Shown: positions 53,518 to 62,530, numbered from the stretch's first letter. The stretch: 64,000 nt of DNA from Parageobacillus sp. KH3-4 (GCF_022846435.1 NZ_AP025627.1:1522001-1586000), one strand, 5' to 3'. Numbers and translations are program-made. Notes: a model not told the origin generated them from the sequence alone.

Positions 53518-55779
53518 ATGAAGAAAAAAACGTTACGCGAATTGGTGGAACAATTGCGCGATGATCCGAATGTGGTATATTGGCACGAAATCGAGCCGCA
53601 AGAAGCGAATACAGTTCCGATGCCGGAACACCTTGATTTGCGTTTGCGAACAGCGCTTGAAAAACGAGGGATCGCTTCCCTTTATACGCATCAGGCGTCT
53701 GCTTTTGAGGCGGTGCGAAACGGAAAGCATATCGTCGCTGTCACTCCGACTGCCTCTGGGAAAACGCTTTGTTACAATTTGCCTGTACTGCAAGCGATCG
53801 CAGAAAATGAACATACCCGAGCGCTTTACTTATTTCCGACAAAAGCGCTTGCGCAAGATCAAAAAAGCGAGCTGCATGAAATCATTGAGGAAATGGGCGT
53901 GCCGATTCATAGTTATACATATGATGGCGATACCCCACCAAACATTCGCCAAAAAATCCGCAAAGCCGGCCATATCGTCATGACGAATCCGGATATGCTG
54001 CATTCTGCGATTTTGCCGCACCATACGAAATGGGTGGCATTATTCGAGAATTTGCGATATGTCGTCATCGATGAACTTCACACATATCGCGGCGTGTTCG
54101 GAAGCCATGTGGCGAACGTCATCCGCCGCTTGAAGCGCATTTGCGAGTTTTACGGAAGCCGCCCAACTTTTATTTGCACCTCTGCGACTCTTTCCAATTG
54201 CAAAGAATTTGCAGAACGTTTAACAGGCGAAGAAATGACGCTGATTGATAACAATGGGGCGCCGCGGGGGAGAAAACATTTTGTTTTTTACAATCCACCG
54301 GTTGTTCATCCATCTCTTAATATTCGCAAAAGCGCTGCGGCCGAAGTGAACAGGTTGGCAAAACAGTTTTTGGAAAACGGCATTCAAACGATTGTATTTG
54401 CCCGCAGCCGCGTTCGTGTCGAACTGATTTTAAGCCATCTTCAAGAGCTGATAAAAGATCAATTAGGTCGAAAAACGATTCGTGGCTATCGCGGCGGTTA
54501 TTTGCCAAAAGAAAGACGGGAAATCGAAAAAGGGCTGCGCAGCGGGGAAATTATCGGGGTCGTTAGCACAAACGCGCTGGAGCTCGGCGTCGATATTGGC
54601 CAATTGCAAGTATGTATTATGACAGGGTATCCTGGAACGGTCGCAAGCACTTGGCAGCAGGCAGGGAGAGCCGGCCGACGCCACGGCGATTCCCTTGTCA
54701 TTATGGTGGCGAGTTCCAATCCGATTGACCAATATATCGTACAACATCCGGAGTATTTTTTTCAGCGCTCTCCGGAAACGGCGCGGATTAATCCCGACAA
54801 TATCCTTATTCTCGTCGACCATTTGAAATGTGCTGCATATGAACTTCCGTTTCGCCGCGGCGAGAAGTTTGGCGGCGTGGAAGTAGACGAAGTGCTTGAA
54901 TTTTTAACAGAGCAAAAAGTATTGCATCACCGTGCCGGCAAATGGTATTGGATGAGCGATGCATTTCCGGCGCATGACATTAGCTTGCGTTCCGCATCCC
55001 AAGAAAATGTCGTCATTATCGATATTTCCGAAACCGGCAATCACCGCGTCATCGGCGAGATGGACCGGTTCAGCGCAATGACGCTATTGCACGAAGAGGC
55101 GATTTACCTTCATGAGGGTGTGCAATATCAAGTGGAAAAACTCGATTGGGAAGAAAAAAAAGCGTATGTCCGCGAAGTGAACGTAGAATATTTTACGGAT
55201 GCCAATTTAGCTGTGCAGCTTCATGTATTGGAAGAAGATCGCTGCGAACAAAAACCGCAGCTGAGCTTGCACTACGGCGACGTTTCTGTTCGTGCGATGG
55301 CGACCATTTTTAAAAAAATTAAATTGTCCACATTTGAAAACATTGGTTCGGGGCCGATCCGTTTGCCGGAAGAGGAGCTGCATACGACGGCGACATGGAT
55401 CGAACTCGGCGAAAAGCTGGCGCAAATGGACGCGCCGGTCGTGGAACAAGCGCTTGTTGGAATTTCCAATATGCTTCGTCATCTCGTACCGATGTTTGTT
55501 ATGTGCGACCGCACCGATATTCATGTTGTGCCGCAAATGAAAGCACCTCATTCTGGAATGCCGACGATTTTTTTGTATGATCGTTATCCGGGCGGCATTG
55601 GTTTGTCGGAAGCGGTTTTCGAACGGTATGATGAAATTATGGAAGCAGTGAAACATTTTATCGAACGCTGTCCGTGTGAAAACGGCTGCCCTTCTTGCAT
55701 CGGGGTAATCGAAGCGGGCAATCATTCTGTGAAAAAAAACGTCATTGCCTTTTTGCATAAACTGTTAGCAAGCGATTGA
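53518..55779 (+). CDS. mrfA: DEAD-box-type DNA helicase MrfA (YprA)
   Basis: 753-residue superfamily-2 helicase related to the B. subtilis mitomycin-repair helicase. Walker A TPTASGKTL at 76-84, motif II DELH (VVIDELHTYR), motif III CTSATLSNCKEF, motif VI QQAGRAGRRHGDSL. The C-terminal DUF1998-like region carries a Cys cluster CPCENGCPSC near residue 725 that binds zinc and, in MrfA, positions the DNA. The partner exonuclease gene follows at 14 nt. Acts in excision repair independent of UvrABC. Confidence 0.9.
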   Translation: MKKKTLRELVEQLRDDPNVVYWHEIEPQEANTVPMPEHLDLRLRTALEKRGIASLYTHQASAFEAVRNGKHIVAVTPTASGKTLCYNLPVLQAIAENEHTRALYLFPTKALAQDQKSELHEIIEEMGVPIHSYTYDGDTPPNIRQKIRKAGHIVMTNPDMLHSAILPHHTKWVALFENLRYVVIDELHTYRGVFGSHVANVIRRLKRICEFYGSRPTFICTSATLSNCKEFAERLTGEEMTLIDNNGAPRGRKHFVFYNPPVVHPSLNIRKSAAAEVNRLAKQFLENGIQTIVFARSRVRVELILSHLQELIKDQLGRKTIRGYRGGYLPKERREIEKGLRSGEIIGVVSTNALELGVDIGQLQVCIMTGYPGTVASTWQQAGRAGRRHGDSLVIMVASSNPIDQYIVQHPEYFFQRSPETARINPDNILILVDHLKCAAYELPFRRGEKFGGVEVDEVLEFLTEQKVLHHRAGKWYWMSDAFPAHDISLRSASQENVVIIDISETGNHRVIGEMDRFSAMTLLHEEAIYLHEGVQYQVEKLDWEEKKAYVREVNVEYFTDANLAVQLHVLEEDRCEQKPQLSLHYGDVSVRAMATIFKKIKLSTFENIGSGPIRLPEEELHTTATWIELGEKLAQMDAPVVEQALVGISNMLRHLVPMFVMCDRTDIHVVPQMKAPHSGMPTIFLYDRYPGGIGLSEAVFERYDEIMEAVKHFIERCPCENGCPSCIGVIEAGNHSVKKNVIAFLHKLLASD

Positions 55780-55792
55780 AGGGATGAACACG

Positions 55793-57058
55793 ATGTCAAT
55801 GAAGCAAAAATTAGCAAGATGGAAGGAGCAGCTGGCCTCCCGGGCTTCCGTTCAGGAAGAACGGCCTAGCATGCTCTTTGAGGAGCAACGAGAAAAGGAG
55901 GTTCCATTTCTTGATGAGTGGCGGCGAAAAAATGTGCAGCCGTTCTTCTTTGATGGAGATTATTGTTTGATTCGCGAAGTAGTATATCCGTTAGATTATC
56001 AGCATGGACGGTATCGACTCGGAGAGCTTCATCATATTCATGAACGTTGGCAAGAAGCTTCTTTTGCGCATCCGTTGTCAAGCAAAGAGCATGAAGTGAG
56101 CGATTTATTTTTCTTTGATACGGAAACGACCGGGCTTAGCAGCGGAACGGGCCATTTCATTTTTTTGCTTGGCCACGCCCGCGTATACGCCGACCGGGTT
56201 GTCGTCCGCCAGCATTTTTTGCCGCACCCGGGGGCGGAAGTGGCGTTGTATCAAAGTTTTTTGTCGGAAGTCGACTATACGACGCTTGTCACATATAACG
56301 GAAAAGCGTTTGACTGGCCGAAAGTCAAGACGCGCCATACGCTCATTCGCGATGCCGTCCCGAAATTGCCGGCATTCGGCCATTTTGATTTATATCATGC
56401 AGCAAAGAGAATATGGAAGCAAAGATTGGAGTCCGTTCGCCTTTCCAATGTCGAAAAAGAAATATTGCAAATCGAGCGCGGAGAAGATGTTCCTGGCTTT
56501 TTGGCGCCAATGATGTACATGGACTTTTTATCGACGCCGCATCCTGACCGGATTTTTCCGGTGCTTCGCCATAATGAACTCGATGTTTTATCATTAATTT
56601 GCCTCTATATTCATTTATCGAGACAGCTGCTAGAAGCACCGCAGCTAAAAGACGCGTTGGAACAGTTGGAAACAGCCCGCTGGTTCGAGACATTGGGGGA
56701 AACGGCTGCCGCGAAAAGCGTGTACGAGCGTGTGATCGAAAAAGAAACAAAAGAAGCTTGGCAGGCCAAATGGCAGCTCTCACTGTTATATAAAAAAGAA
56801 AAACGGTATAAAGATGCCGTAAACATTTGGGAACAATTATGGCAGCATGGCAATGATACGTGGAAAATAAAAGCCGGGGTTGAATTGGCGAAAGCGTATG
56901 AACATCATTTCCGTGATGTCCATGCGGCGCATCGTTACGCCGTCAGCGTATATGAACGTTGGAAAGCGTTGTCCCGCTCCTACAAGCAACGGGATGATGC
57001 GCAAGAGATGGAATTGATCAAGCGTATAGAGCGCCTTCAGCGGAAATTGAATCGTTAA
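55793..57058 (+). CDS. mrfB: DEDD-family exonuclease MrfB (YprB)
   Basis: Partner of MrfA in interstrand cross-link and mitomycin repair. RNase H-like exonuclease core with the DEDD acids in FFDTETTGLS (about residue 110), TYNGKAFDWPKV and HNELDVLSL; then a C-terminal TPR-like helical region (residues 300-415). 421 residues from ATG 55793, which is 9 nt after GAAGGG; the ATG at 55784 is adjacent to it and gives three more residues. Follows mrfA on one transcript. Confidence 0.88.
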   Translation: MSMKQKLARWKEQLASRASVQEERPSMLFEEQREKEVPFLDEWRRKNVQPFFFDGDYCLIREVVYPLDYQHGRYRLGELHHIHERWQEASFAHPLSSKEHEVSDLFFFDTETTGLSSGTGHFIFLLGHARVYADRVVVRQHFLPHPGAEVALYQSFLSEVDYTTLVTYNGKAFDWPKVKTRHTLIRDAVPKLPAFGHFDLYHAAKRIWKQRLESVRLSNVEKEILQIERGEDVPGFLAPMMYMDFLSTPHPDRIFPVLRHNELDVLSLICLYIHLSRQLLEAPQLKDALEQLETARWFETLGETAAAKSVYERVIEKETKEAWQAKWQLSLLYKKEKRYKDAVNIWEQLWQHGNDTWKIKAGVELAKAYEHHFRDVHAAHRYAVSVYERWKALSRSYKQRDDAQEMELIKRIERLQRKLNR

Positions 57059-57202
57059 AAAAAATATTTCCGTGGAAAGCGCAAAATGCGACAGAAAATA
57101 AAAAATTTTATTTTTTTATTGCGAATATTGTAGAAAAGATAAAAAATATGTACAATTGCTTCGGGATAGGTAAAAAACAAAAACGATGGCGGGGAGAAAA
57201 CG
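57059..57202. other. Spacer after mrfB with AT-rich hairpin
   Basis: AAATAAAAAATTTTATTTTTTTATT at about 57095-57120 can form an A/T stem and may end mrfAB transcription weakly. The remainder contains the promoter listed at 57128-57156. Confidence 0.35.
57128..57156 (+). promoter_or_regulatory. Candidate sigma-A promoter for a 27-residue peptide gene
   Basis: TTGTAG (57128-57133), a 17-nt spacer, TACAAT (57151-57156), 47 nt before the ATG at 57203. Confidence 0.55.
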
Positions 57203-57286
57203 ATGCGGAGCATGTACAAAAAAATTTTTTACTTGTTTTTTATCATCATATGTTTAACGTTTGTTGTTTTTACCAACTTGACGTAA
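57203..57286 (+). CDS. Small single-pass membrane peptide
   Basis: 27 residues: a basic start MRSMYKK and one hydrophobic segment (IFYLFFIIICLTFVVFT). GGGGAGAAAACG precedes the ATG and a good promoter lies upstream. The sequence is too short for homology by eye. It could be a sporulation or envelope micro-protein; toxin-like peptides of type I systems look similar, but no antisense RNA was recognised. A low-complexity gap of 121 nt separates it from cotD. Confidence 0.5.
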   Translation: MRSMYKKIFYLFFIIICLTFVVFTNLT

Positions 57287-57407
57287 TTTAGCAGCTCGTT
57301 ATAGACGAATATGGAAAAATGGGTATTTACCCTAGTACATGTCCGCTCCTTTCATCATAGGCTGGTATTGTAAAACATAAGCTTATGAAAAGAAAGGAGA
57401 ATGGGAT

Positions 57408-57641
57408 ATGCATTGCGTACCACATGTAGTGGGGCCGATTGTTCATCCACCGAAATGCTGTGTGCAGCATCATTTCCAAGCAACGGTCGTACCGCACATT
57501 CATCCATCTCATACGACACATGTCAACCATCATCTTTTCCAACATCAGCATTATTTCCCGCATACGGAGTCAGTTGTCAACCAAGTAGCGAACCAGCAAT
57601 TGTATTGCGGAGGTCCTGGTCCGTTTCCATGGGGGTATTAA
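57408..57641 (+). CDS. cotD: Spore coat protein CotD family
   Basis: 77 residues rich in His, Pro, Val and Cys (HCVPHVVGPIVHPPKCC at the start, FPHTESVVNQVANQQ in the C-terminal half), characteristic of CotD. AAAGGAGAATGGGAT precedes the ATG. Expected in the mother cell under sigma-K; CATA-type -10 words occur upstream (57380-57395) but were not assigned. In B. subtilis cotD likewise neighbours yprAB and ypsA. Confidence 0.85.
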   Translation: MHCVPHVVGPIVHPPKCCVQHHFQATVVPHIHPSHTTHVNHHLFQHQHYFPHTESVVNQVANQQLYCGGPGPFPWGY

Positions 57642-57650
57642 CCGTGGCGA

Positions 57651-57682
57651 AACAGGAACCGTCGAGGCGGTTCCTGTTTTTT
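57651..57682 (+). terminator. Intrinsic terminator after cotD
   Basis: AACAGGAACCG (57651-57661) and CGGTTCCTGTT (57668-57678), perfect 11-bp stem, then TTTTT. Confidence 0.93.
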
Positions 57683-57710
57683 AGCAAAGAACTTGGATAT
57701 ATGTTATAAA

Positions 57711-57821
57711 ATGCAGAAAGAAAATTGCGCCATTTTTCCCATTACGTTTTTCGATTTACAAGCTATTATAGAAGAAGCGCGAATCAGTGAAGCGCAAATT
57801 GACAATCGGTTGGATTTCTGA
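57711..57821 (+). pseudogene. ypsA: C-terminal remnant of ypsA
   Basis: The 36 codons ([18 protein letters not shown] in the middle) match the C-terminus of YpsA (DUF1273), where B. subtilis has a similar FITMDDLRVTVEE segment, and the position between cotD and gpsB is where ypsA lies in B. subtilis. The remaining 150 or so residues are absent. No ribosome-binding site is evident, so it is probably not translated. Confidence 0.6.
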
Positions 57822-57869
57822 AAAAATAAAGTAAAGACAATAGCGGAATGTGAAATTGAGGTGAAAGTG

Positions 57870-58166
57870 ATGTTAGCCGGTCGTATTAAATTAACACCAA
57901 AAGATATTTTAGAAAAAGAATTTAAAGTGAGCATGCGGGGGTACAATCAAGACGAAGTTGATCAATTTTTGGACATTATTATTAAAGATTATGAAACATT
58001 TCAACAAGAAATTGAGCAGTTGCAACAAGAAAACGCTCGTCTGAAGCGGCAAGTGGAAGAGCTGCAAAAACGGCCGTCGGCACAAGCAGGAACGACAAAT
58101 TATGATATTTTGCGGCGGCTATCCAATTTAGAAAAACATGTGTTTGGCAACAAATTATACGATTAA
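57870..58166 (+). CDS. gpsB: Cell-division/cell-wall coordinator GpsB
   Basis: 98 residues starting [19 protein letters not shown]; DivIVA-like N-terminal membrane-associated coiled-coil domain (residues 1-70, [13 protein letters not shown]) and the small C-terminal trimerisation helix ([17 protein letters not shown]). Shuttles penicillin-binding protein 1 between elongation and division sites. The start at 57870 matches the B. subtilis protein; GTG 57861 would add three residues. Lies directly before rnpB, as in B. subtilis. Confidence 0.94.
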   Translation: MLAGRIKLTPKDILEKEFKVSMRGYNQDEVDQFLDIIIKDYETFQQEIEQLQQENARLKRQVEELQKRPSAQAGTTNYDILRRLSNLEKHVFGNKLYD

Positions 58167-58231
58167 TTTTTTATGCGTGCCAATGCAAAGCAGCGTGTGT
58201 TGATGAATACATATAGATAGAAATTTTGCTA

Positions 58232-58260
58232 TTGAAATCACTCAAAAAATAAACTATACT
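58232..58260 (+). promoter_or_regulatory. Sigma-A promoter of rnpB
   Basis: TTGAAA (58232-58237), 17-nt spacer, TATACT (58255-58260), 13 nt before the RNA 5' end. Confidence 0.88.
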
Positions 58261-58273
58261 ACAATATGCACAG

Positions 58274-58695
58274 GACGTTAATAATGTTCGGGTAATCGCT
58301 GCGGCAGCATTGCCGTAGAGGAAAGTCCATGCTCGCACGGTGCTGAGATGCCCGTAGTGTTCGTGCCTAGCGAAACCATAAGCTAGGGCAGTCTGGCGCA
58401 ACGCTGGGCTGACGGCGGGGAAAGAACCTAAGTCCCGTTGCGGGATATGGTTCGATTACCCTGAAAGTGCCACAGTGACGCAGCTCTAAGGGAAACCTTA
58501 GAGGTGGAACGCGGTAAACCCCACGAGCGAGAAACCCAAATGATGGTAGGGGCACCTTCCCGAAGGAAATGAACGGAGGGAAGGACAGATGGAATTTTTC
58601 CATCTGTAGATAGATGATTACCGCCGGAGTACGAGGCGACAAGCCGCTTGCAGTACGAAGGTACAGAACATGGCTTATAGAACATTATTAACGTC
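58274..58695 (+). ncRNA. rnpB: RNase P RNA, class B
   Basis: The catalytic RNA of RNase P. P1 is a perfect 16-bp helix, GACGTTAATAATGTTC (58274-58289) with GAACATTATTAACGTC (58680-58695). The universal cores are GAGGAAAGTCCATGCTCGCAC, GTGCCACAGTGACG, GGAACGCGGTAAACCCC and ACGAGGCGACAAGCCG in order, with the B-type peripheral arrangement of Firmicutes. About 422 nt. A promoter sits 13 nt upstream and a terminator 13 nt downstream. Confidence 0.97.
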
Positions 58696-58707
58696 TGGAT
58701 ATTTCGT

Positions 58708-58740
58708 AAAAGCTCTCCTTGTGAAAGGAGGGCTTTTTAT
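58708..58740 (+). terminator. Intrinsic terminator of rnpB
   Basis: AAAGCTCTCCTT and AAGGAGGGCTTT form a stem of about 12 bp with one G-U pair and a short loop, followed by TTTAT. Confidence 0.88.
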
Positions 58741-58825
58741 TTTGCTTTCATATACCATGTAAAAATCGCTATAATCACAATATGAATATGTTTTATATTG
58801 CCCAGTAGTGATAAAAGGGAGAGGG

Positions 58826-60557
58826 ATGGAAGTGCATGATCATTATCAAAAGCTAATCGATGTACATACATTTGCTGGAATTGCCAAAAACATTCTCGAA
58901 TATTCCAGCGAAAGCATGATGGTGACAGACGCACAAAATAAAATTTTATTCGTCAATCCGACGTTTGAAATCGTTACCGGATACAGCGCGGATGAAGTCA
59001 TTGGCAAAAATCCGCGCATTTTGCAATCAGGGATGCATGATAAACAATTTTATGAAAAAATGTGGAATGACATCAAACAATATGGAGTGTGGAAAGGGGA
59101 AATATGGAATAAGCGGAAAGATGGGGAATTGTATCTGGAATGGCTGACAATTAGCGTAGTAAAGGACCAAACAGGGAATGTGACAAATTATGTGGCGATT
59201 TTTTCTGACATTACCGAACATAAACGAAATATGGAGCAATTGACAAAACTGGCGCTTTACGATCCATTAACAAACGTGCCGAACCGCTATTTGCTCGAAA
59301 AACGATTGGAAAGCATTATTCGAATGTCCAAAAAACATAATCAGTCATTTGCGTTATTATTTTTAGATTTGGATCGTTTCAAAAACATTAACGATACGTT
59401 AGGACATCGAATGGGAGATATGTTATTGAAAGAAACGGCACAACGGCTTAAAGGCATGCTACGAAAACAAGATACGATCGCGAGATTTGGCGGGGACGAA
59501 TTCGTCATTATTTTGCCAAACTTAAAGCATATTCGCGAAGCGGTATATATGGCGGAAAACATCATTGAATCATTCAAAAAGACCGTTTTACTTTAACCAT
59601 CAAGAAGTGTATATATCGACTAGCATTGGAATCAGTGTTTATCCATATGACGGAACAGACAAAGAAACATTGATACGCATGGCGGATCGAGCAATGTACC
59701 AAGCAAAAAAGAACGGAAGAAACCAGTTTGCCTTGTATCATGACGGAATGAACAGCAATGGCAGACAGTTGTTTCAACTGGAAACCGCATTAAGGAAAGC
59801 ATTTGACCGGGGAGAGTTTGAGCTTTACTTTCAGCCGCAAGTAGACATGAGAACAAAACAAATTCGCGCGGTAGAGGCGCTGATCCGATGGAATCATCGA
59901 GAAAAAGGGGTTATTTCTCCAGGAAAATTTATTCCGCTTGCCGAAGAGTCGGGTTTAATTGCGCCGATTAGCGATTGGATTATGATGCAAGCATGTGAAC
60001 ATTTGAAACAATTGCAATTGCATTTTCCTTATGTGAAAATGAGCATAAATATTTCCCCCATCTATTTTCAACAAATCGATTTTTTGGAGAAATTGCAAAA
60101 AACGATAGAATCAGTAAACGTGAATCCGCGTTCGCTCGAACTGGAATTGACGGAAAGCGCCGTCATGCCCCATGCTGCACAGTCGGTGTCAAGGCTTACC
60201 ACGTTAAAAACAATGGGAATCAGCATTGCGATCGATGATTTTGGAACGGGATTTTCCTCATTAAGCTATTTGCATCGTTTCCCAATTGATGTATTGAAAA
60301 TCGATCAAAGTTTTATCAAACAATTATCTCAATACCAAGAAGACTTGGCTATTGTTAAGGCGATTATTATGATGGCGCACAGCCTGCAAATCCAAGTGGT
60401 AGCGGAAGGCGTGGAAACAGAGAAGCAGTATCAAATACTGGAAAAGCAACATTGTGATTTTGTCCAAGGGTATTATGTGTCCAATCCGCTGTCCATTGGC
60501 GAGTTACATGAATTTTTAGATATGTGGAACCATTTTCGCGTTGATCATTGCATTTAA
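58826..60557 (+). pseudogene. PAS-GGDEF-EAL cyclic-di-GMP protein broken by a frameshift
   Basis: A PAS domain (MVTDAQNKILFVNPTFEIVTG) and most of a GGDEF domain with intact RFGGDEFVII are in one frame ending at 59596. The rest of GGDEF (ISTSIGISVYPYDG) and a complete EAL domain (AVEALIRWNHREKG, DDFGTGFSSLSYLH) follow in the next frame from about 59580. The break is at the A-rich run near 59576-59583; one extra base would explain it. Intact, it would be a roughly 575-residue enzyme that makes and degrades cyclic di-GMP. It could be a real lesion, a sequencing error or programmed slippage. It sits between rnpB and ypsC. Confidence 0.8.
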
Positions 60558-60676
60558 GATTATGGAACATGGATAATGACTGATGATGGAAGTTTAAAAC
60601 AGAATTATTTTTAAAAGGAATATTTTGATAACTTTTATCGGATGTCTTGCAGTAATAAAAATTAGGGAGGAATATC

Positions 60677-61813
60677 ATGGGGTCGATTACGTTAATCGCT
60701 ACGGCGGCGATGGGAGTGGAAGCGATCGTTGCCGATGAGGTGCGGCGTCTCGGCTATGAATGCCAAGTCGAAAACGGCAAAGTAACGTTTCAAGGCGATG
60801 AGCTGGCGATTTGCCGCGCTAATTTATGGCTGCGGACCGCAGACCGCGTGAAACTAAAAGTCGGGGAATTTAAAGCGACGACGTTTGAAGAGCTGTTTGA
60901 GCAGACAAAAGCGCTGCCATGGGCTGATTACTTGCCAATAAACGCGAATTTTCCTGTTGTCGGAAAATCGGTCAAATCAAAGCTTTTTAGCGTTTCCGAC
61001 TGTCAGGCGATCGTGAAAAAAGCGGTGGTGGAAAGTTTGAAAAAACATTACCATGTTTCGTGGTTCGCTGAAACAGGGCCGCTTTATCGTATTGAAGTAG
61101 CTTTGCATAAAGATATTGCGACATTAACGATCGACACGAGCGGCGCAGGGTTGCATAAGCGCGGCTACCGCATTGCCCAAGGGGAGGCGCCATTAAAGGA
61201 AACGTTGGCGGCAGCGCTTGTACAACTAACGAATTGGACGCCTAACCGCCCATTTGTCGACCCGTTCTGCGGGTCAGGAACAATTCCAATCGAGGCGGCG
61301 CTGATCGGTCAAAACATCGCGCCGGGATTTAACCGTGACTTTGCTTCTGAACAATGGGGATGGATTGGCGAAAAAGTATGGGAACGAGCGAGAGAGGAAG
61401 CAGAGGACCTTGCTAATTACGATCAACCTCTTGATATTTCAGGTTTTGACATTAATCACCGCATGATCGAGATTGCCAAAGCAAACGCGTTGGAGGCGGG
61501 GCTGGGCGATTTCATTACGTTCAAGCAAATGCAAGTGAAAGATTTCGTTTCGAAAAAACAATACGGTGTGATTGTCGGGAACCCGCCGTACGGGGAACGT
61601 CTCGGAGAACGTAAAGAAGTCGAAATCATGTATAAGGAAATGGGAAAAACGTTTTCCAAGTTGGATACATGGTCGGTGTACATTTTGACTGCGCATAAAC
61701 AGTTTGAGAAATATTACGGTAAAAAAGCGACGAAACGGCGCAAACTGTTTAACGGATTTATCGAAACGCATTATTATCAGTTTTGGGGGCCGCGGCCGCC
61801 GAAAGAATGCTGA
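60677..61813 (+). CDS. ypsC: THUMP-domain 23S rRNA methyltransferase YpsC (RlmL-like)
   Basis: 378 residues, a class I RNA N2-guanine methyltransferase: N-terminal ferredoxin-like/THUMP region (1-160), then a Rossmann-fold domain with FVDPFCGSGTIPIEAA (SAM-binding, near residue 194), DINHRMIEIAKANA, and the catalytic NPPYGERL motif (near 309). GGGAGGAA precedes the ATG. In B. subtilis it neighbours gpsB and rnpB, as it does here except for the inserted GGDEF/EAL gene. Confidence 0.93.
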   Translation: MGSITLIATAAMGVEAIVADEVRRLGYECQVENGKVTFQGDELAICRANLWLRTADRVKLKVGEFKATTFEELFEQTKALPWADYLPINANFPVVGKSVKSKLFSVSDCQAIVKKAVVESLKKHYHVSWFAETGPLYRIEVALHKDIATLTIDTSGAGLHKRGYRIAQGEAPLKETLAAALVQLTNWTPNRPFVDPFCGSGTIPIEAALIGQNIAPGFNRDFASEQWGWIGEKVWERAREEAEDLANYDQPLDISGFDINHRMIEIAKANALEAGLGDFITFKQMQVKDFVSKKQYGVIVGNPPYGERLGERKEVEIMYKEMGKTFSKLDTWSVYILTAHKQFEKYYGKKATKRRKLFNGFIETHYYQFWGPRPPKEC

Positions 61814-61932
61814 TGGAGGAAGATCCAGAATATAAAAAGAGAAATCGGCAAAAAGCAATTTTTTTGTTTTTCCATGGCTCCAAGTTCGCTGGACTTGGAG
61901 CAGGATTTTACATGGATTTGATCGAATTGTAA
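61813..61932 (+). CDS. Possible 39-residue peptide coupled to ypsC
   Basis: The ATG at 61813 overlaps the ypsC stop as TGATG and opens 39 codons (MEEDPEYKKRNRQKA onward, C-terminal AGLGAGFYMDLIEL). A hairpin (GCTCCAAGT 61877-61885 / ACTTGGAGC 61893-61901) inside the frame could instead be a weak terminator, in which case the reading frame is accidental. No family recognised. Confidence 0.3.
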   Translation: MEEDPEYKKRNRQKAIFLFFHGSKFAGLGAGFYMDLIEL

Positions 61933-62020
61933 TATTGTCATCTAGGAGAATGAGAAAATCCCTTTCTGCATATAATACGGATATTATGAATGAATCATTT
62001 TAGCAAGAAGGGGATATGCG

Positions 62021-62191
62021 ATGAGACATTCTTCCATTGACTGGATCAAAATTTCTGAAGCGCTCGACAATGCGTATGAATTTTTAGTGCAGCAAAACGT
62101 TGAAGATGAGCATTTAAAACAAATCGAAGCGGCGAAAAAGATGTGGAAGCAGGCATTTGCGTACCGCATATCTAGTTCTCTGAAAGCATAA
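62021..62191 (+). CDS. Small hypothetical protein
   Basis: 56 residues, mostly helical and soluble (IDWIKISEALDNAYEFLV, EDEHLKQIEAAKKMW). AGAAGGGGA lies 9 nt before the ATG, and coding texture is convincing. Similar in size and helical character to Spo0E-like or other small Bacillaceae regulators, but no diagnostic motif is present, so no family is claimed. Followed by a promoter and the structured element. Confidence 0.6.
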   Translation: MRHSSIDWIKISEALDNAYEFLVQQNVEDEHLKQIEAAKKMWKQAFAYRISSSLKA

Positions 62192-62235
62192 AGTAAAAGC
62201 GGTTGAAGGTTTGCGCTCGGCTCATTTCTTATTTA

Positions 62236-62264
62236 TTGACTTCTGTTGCACGATCAATCATAAT
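62236..62264 (+). promoter_or_regulatory. Sigma-A promoter upstream of the structured element
   Basis: TTGACT (62236-62241), a 17-nt spacer and CATAAT (62259-62264). Predicted start near 62271, just ahead of the first closing helix of the element at 62271-62510. Confidence 0.7.
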
Positions 62265-62270
62265 AATATC

Positions 62271-62510
62271 TTGTTAGACTTTTTCACAAGATCGTTGGTG
62301 CGCAGAGAAAAAACGATATGCGCTGTTGAAAATTATGGTTTTTGCGGAACAATAAGTTGGTGAGCCGTTGTTTCGGCTGTCGGTGATCGGGCAAGCAACC
62401 GTTAAATTGTGTCCGGCACAGAATTGGCTGGCCTTTGCCGCACTGATGTGTGACAAAGGCCAGCCGTCGACTTGCCTCCGACAGTCGAAAAATCTTGTAA
62501 AAAACGAAAC
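62271..62510 (+). ncRNA. Candidate structured RNA or palindromic element upstream of the DinG-family gene
   Basis: No coding frame fits. Pairings found by eye: a closing helix TTTTT(c)ACAAGAT (62280-62292) with ATCTTGTAAAAA (62492-62503); a second helix TTTCGGCTGTCGG (62371-62383) with CCGACAGTCGAAA (62478-62490, one wobble); a third GGCAAG/CTTGCC (62390-62395/62471-62476); a hairpin TGTG/CACA around 62408-62420; and a perfect 12-bp hairpin GGCTGGCCTTTG/CAAAGGCCAGCC (62426-62437/62454-62465). The nested layout and its own promoter suggest a roughly 230-nt RNA, but a mobile-element relic is also possible. No T-run ends it. Confidence 0.5.
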
Positions 62511-62530
62511 AGCAAGTTGCATTGAACGGA

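Noticed and set aside
57401-57709. 102-residue plus-strand frame overlapping cotD
   Set aside because: cotD is in another frame with typical composition and a proper ribosome-binding site; the longer frame runs through the terminator.
61877-61901. Hairpin GCTCCAAGT/ACTTGGAGC as terminator of ypsC
   Set aside because: The stem is good, but no T-run follows on the plus strand, so it is noted only within the small frame entry.
62271-62510. Reading the structured element as 6S RNA or a T box
   Set aside because: 6S needs a long rod with a central bubble on both strands, whereas here the two right-hand helix arms are contiguous; T-box landmarks are absent.
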